A stretch of DNA of 64,000 bases, taken from contig NC_085089.1 of assembly GCF_963422355.1 (NCBI RefSeq), positions 1,050,001-1,114,000 on the forward strand, in the 5' to 3' direction. Every line of letters begins with the position of its first letter. The first letter of the stretch is position 1. A program made the translations under genes and the position numbers. Under the pieces are notes generated by a model. The model did not search any database and had not been told where the DNA came from. It was given only the letters and a program-made list of their open reading frames with translations. Source of the DNA: Corticium candelabrum. Lineage: Eukaryota; Porifera; Homoscleromorpha; Homosclerophorida; Plakinidae. This document shows, one piece after another, positions 62,601 through 64,000 of the stretch.

Positions 62601-64000
62601 AGAAATTAGAACCGTTATAACCTGCATACTGTACTATGAGAGTTGGGTGTTTGTTGTATTCATATGTGCAGTTGTTCAGTTGCTTCTTTCTTCTAATTTT
62701 TGATAATGGCTTTTTCAGGCTCAGTCCAGCCATCTGTGTGGAGTGATTTTGGATGTTATTTTTAACATCTACAGTTCAGATCCTGCAAACTACTTTATAT
62801 TGGAGTCTGAACACACTCTTCCACATTTCATTGAGAGAGTGCATACAAAGCCACTCAAAATCCAGGTTCTTTGTTTGGTATTTGTGATGCGTAAATGAGA
62901 TAAAACAATTTGATGTTATTGTCAGGAGCAAGTTTTCAAGGTGTTGGAGTATGTTTCATGCTCTTTGAATTATGTACCAATTCCTGAAATCATCAGTGTC
63001 AGCATTCTCCTTAAGACTACAAAGTAAAGTTACATAGTAGAGTTTACTAGATTGCTGTCATGAATGTGTTAGCAAGCTATTAGAGCACTTGGGTATATTG
63101 CTGTCTGTATATATGGTCAATTATAGTAGTGAGAAGCTTGAAAATGTTTTTTATGTTTGTCGTTGTGATGTGTGTGTAGCATTTCTCGTACTCTCTGCGT
63201 TGTCCTCCAGTCGATGATCAAGCTTGTGAGCTTTAATGCCAAATACCAAGACGTGTTCAGAGACATGGGTGTTATTGATGCATTGGTTTGGAATGTACAA
63301 CAGCATGCAGCTTGCTTGAAAGAAGGAACAGAAAGTAAACCTTTGTTATATACAGCACTCATCTGTAAGGTAGTGATGATTCAATGGGGTCGAGGCAATA
63401 ATCTTACCGTTTGAGAATCAGATTATACAATCAGTTTCACACAGTATGTATGTACGTGTACAGTTGAAGCTGGAATTGAACTGAATACACAATTGGATTG
63501 TGCAATTTTTTGAGTACATACTTTTTACCATGATTTTGTGTCGGCATAAAATGCACATTTTTACAGTAGTTTTATGAAATTTGTGTAGTTATTGATAATT
63601 GTTGTAAAGATGTGGTTAAATAAAACTTTGAATTTTGAAACTTTTAGTGTTTGATATGACATAATATGATGAGATCACACTTGCAGACACAATATATTAA
63701 GCATGTGCAGCTGATGGACGAAAGATAAATGTTTTTAATGTTTTAAACATTTGAAAGACAAACGTGTGACACATACAGTTGCTACTGTAGATATTGGTCA
63801 CATTTCATACAAAAAGTAGAGTAGTTGTCAACAACCTGGAACAAATCCAAATTTATTTAAGATGTCAAGAAATGGACAGTGAGGCAAACCATTGTAGAGG
63901 ATATCGATAGATGTGCAGAAACAGCTGTCTTTGTTGACTACTGTCATCTAACAGGCTGTTTGTTTGACTGAGTATTTGATGTTTTGATTTTAGGTGACAA
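58287..64000 (+). CDS. WDFY3: WDFY3/ALFY-like BEACH-domain protein, first six exons (partial)
   Basis: Exons: 58287-58374, 58450-59508, 60851-60906, 62719-62865, 62926-63023, 63180-63369, with a seventh likely from 63994. All junctions keep phase. The product starts MSWLRKFLGR and has LHLRKLFVEYY, MLPVFCKLFAG, ASASLAHFLENHSDEG, LPSTLVKSLYLFLDLP, ILDVIFNIYSSDPANYFILES and FRDMGVIDALV. It follows the N-terminal armadillo-like region of WDFY3, a large scaffold that links ubiquitinated cargo to autophagy. The BEACH, WD40 and FYVE parts lie beyond the window. WDFY4 is an alternative paralogue name. Exon 2 would read on through a TG repeat if unspliced. Confidence 0.9.
59546..59636. repeat. (TG)n microsatellite in WDFY3-like intron 2
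   Basis: About 90 bp of TG starting 37 bp after the exon 2 donor. Its closeness to the splice site could influence splicing, though there is no direct evidence for this. Confidence 0.95.
59855..60218. mobile_element. Pogo/Tigger-like MITE in WDFY3-like intron 2
   Basis: Inverted ends CAGTA.AAC.T.GCTAATYC at 59855 and 60218, flanked by TA. 364 bp, non-coding. Similar in size and terminal CAGTA to 472-843. Confidence 0.7.
61261..61730. mobile_element. MITE with AGCCTGGTTCACAATATTG ends, WDFY3-like intron 3
   Basis: 470 bp with about 30-bp inverted ends (AGCCTGGTTCACAATATTGA and complement), flanked by TAT on both sides. Interior has repeated GACGTC words. No coding capacity. Confidence 0.8.
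61852..62427. mobile_element. MITE with TAGCCTCRAAGTTYCAGACC-type ends, WDFY3-like intron 3
   Basis: About 576 bp. Inverted ends of about 75 bp include CAGACCATCTTCCAAAAGAA on the left and the complement TTCTTTTGGGAGATGGTCTG on the right. A different family from the CTCGCCCC MITEs, although the outer TAGCCTC is shared. Confidence 0.8.

Overview
This is eukaryotic, intron-rich animal DNA. The left edge holds the first two coding exons of a HECTD1-like E3 ligase (minus strand). The right edge holds the first six exons of a WDFY3/ALFY-like BEACH protein (plus strand). Introns are short, the DNA is AT-rich, and there are long CA/TG and AT microsatellites and many small transposons. The species cannot be named from the sequence. 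An early-branching metazoan such as a sponge is my guess, not a demonstrated fact. I saw no tRNA, rRNA or CRISPR array.

From about 1.3 to 48.2 kb lies a complex tandem array of four units carrying nine copies of a small secreted cysteine-rich gene. A tenth, divergent single-copy relative sits at 50.6-51.2 kb, outside the array. Each protein has a signal peptide and nine conserved mature cysteines. The C-terminal half (N-R-I-P-S, C-x2-C, W-x-P, L-P-F, Y-x-L, final C-x-C) resembles the IL-17 cystine-knot cytokine fold. I recognise three subtypes. Type A is on the plus strand with one inverted copy, type B is mostly on the minus strand, and type C is the single copy. Typical units place A and B convergently. 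Six array copies read intact (A1, A3, B1, B2, B3, B5) and three are broken (A2, A4, B4). All subtypes share one layout: a kappa-B-like ATTCCC motif, a TATA box 18-22 bp downstream, a non-coding first exon, a short 5'-UTR intron and a single coding exon. This suggests an inducible, rapidly evolving cytokine-like locus.

The array carries insertions. Unit 3 contains a nested set of elements (about 21.7-30.1 kb). At its core is a Ty3/gypsy-type LTR retrotransposon (22653-29383, TSD ATCAG) whose integrase lies upstream of reverse transcriptase, the Gmr1-like order. A Tc1-type element sits inside that. Unit 4 contains a decayed hAT element (37313-41200) that also encodes an OTU-protease-like protein. 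Unit 2 begins inside a duplicated piece of HECTD1 exon 1, showing that the array grew out of the HECTD1 promoter side.

Right of the array are a BtaA/DUF3419-type betaine-lipid enzyme gene (49113-50261), the type C gene, an unrecognised coiled-coil gene (last exons 54728-57663) and WDFY3. Several MITE families occur here. One family sits directly at the 5' ends of both the BtaA-like and WDFY3-like genes.
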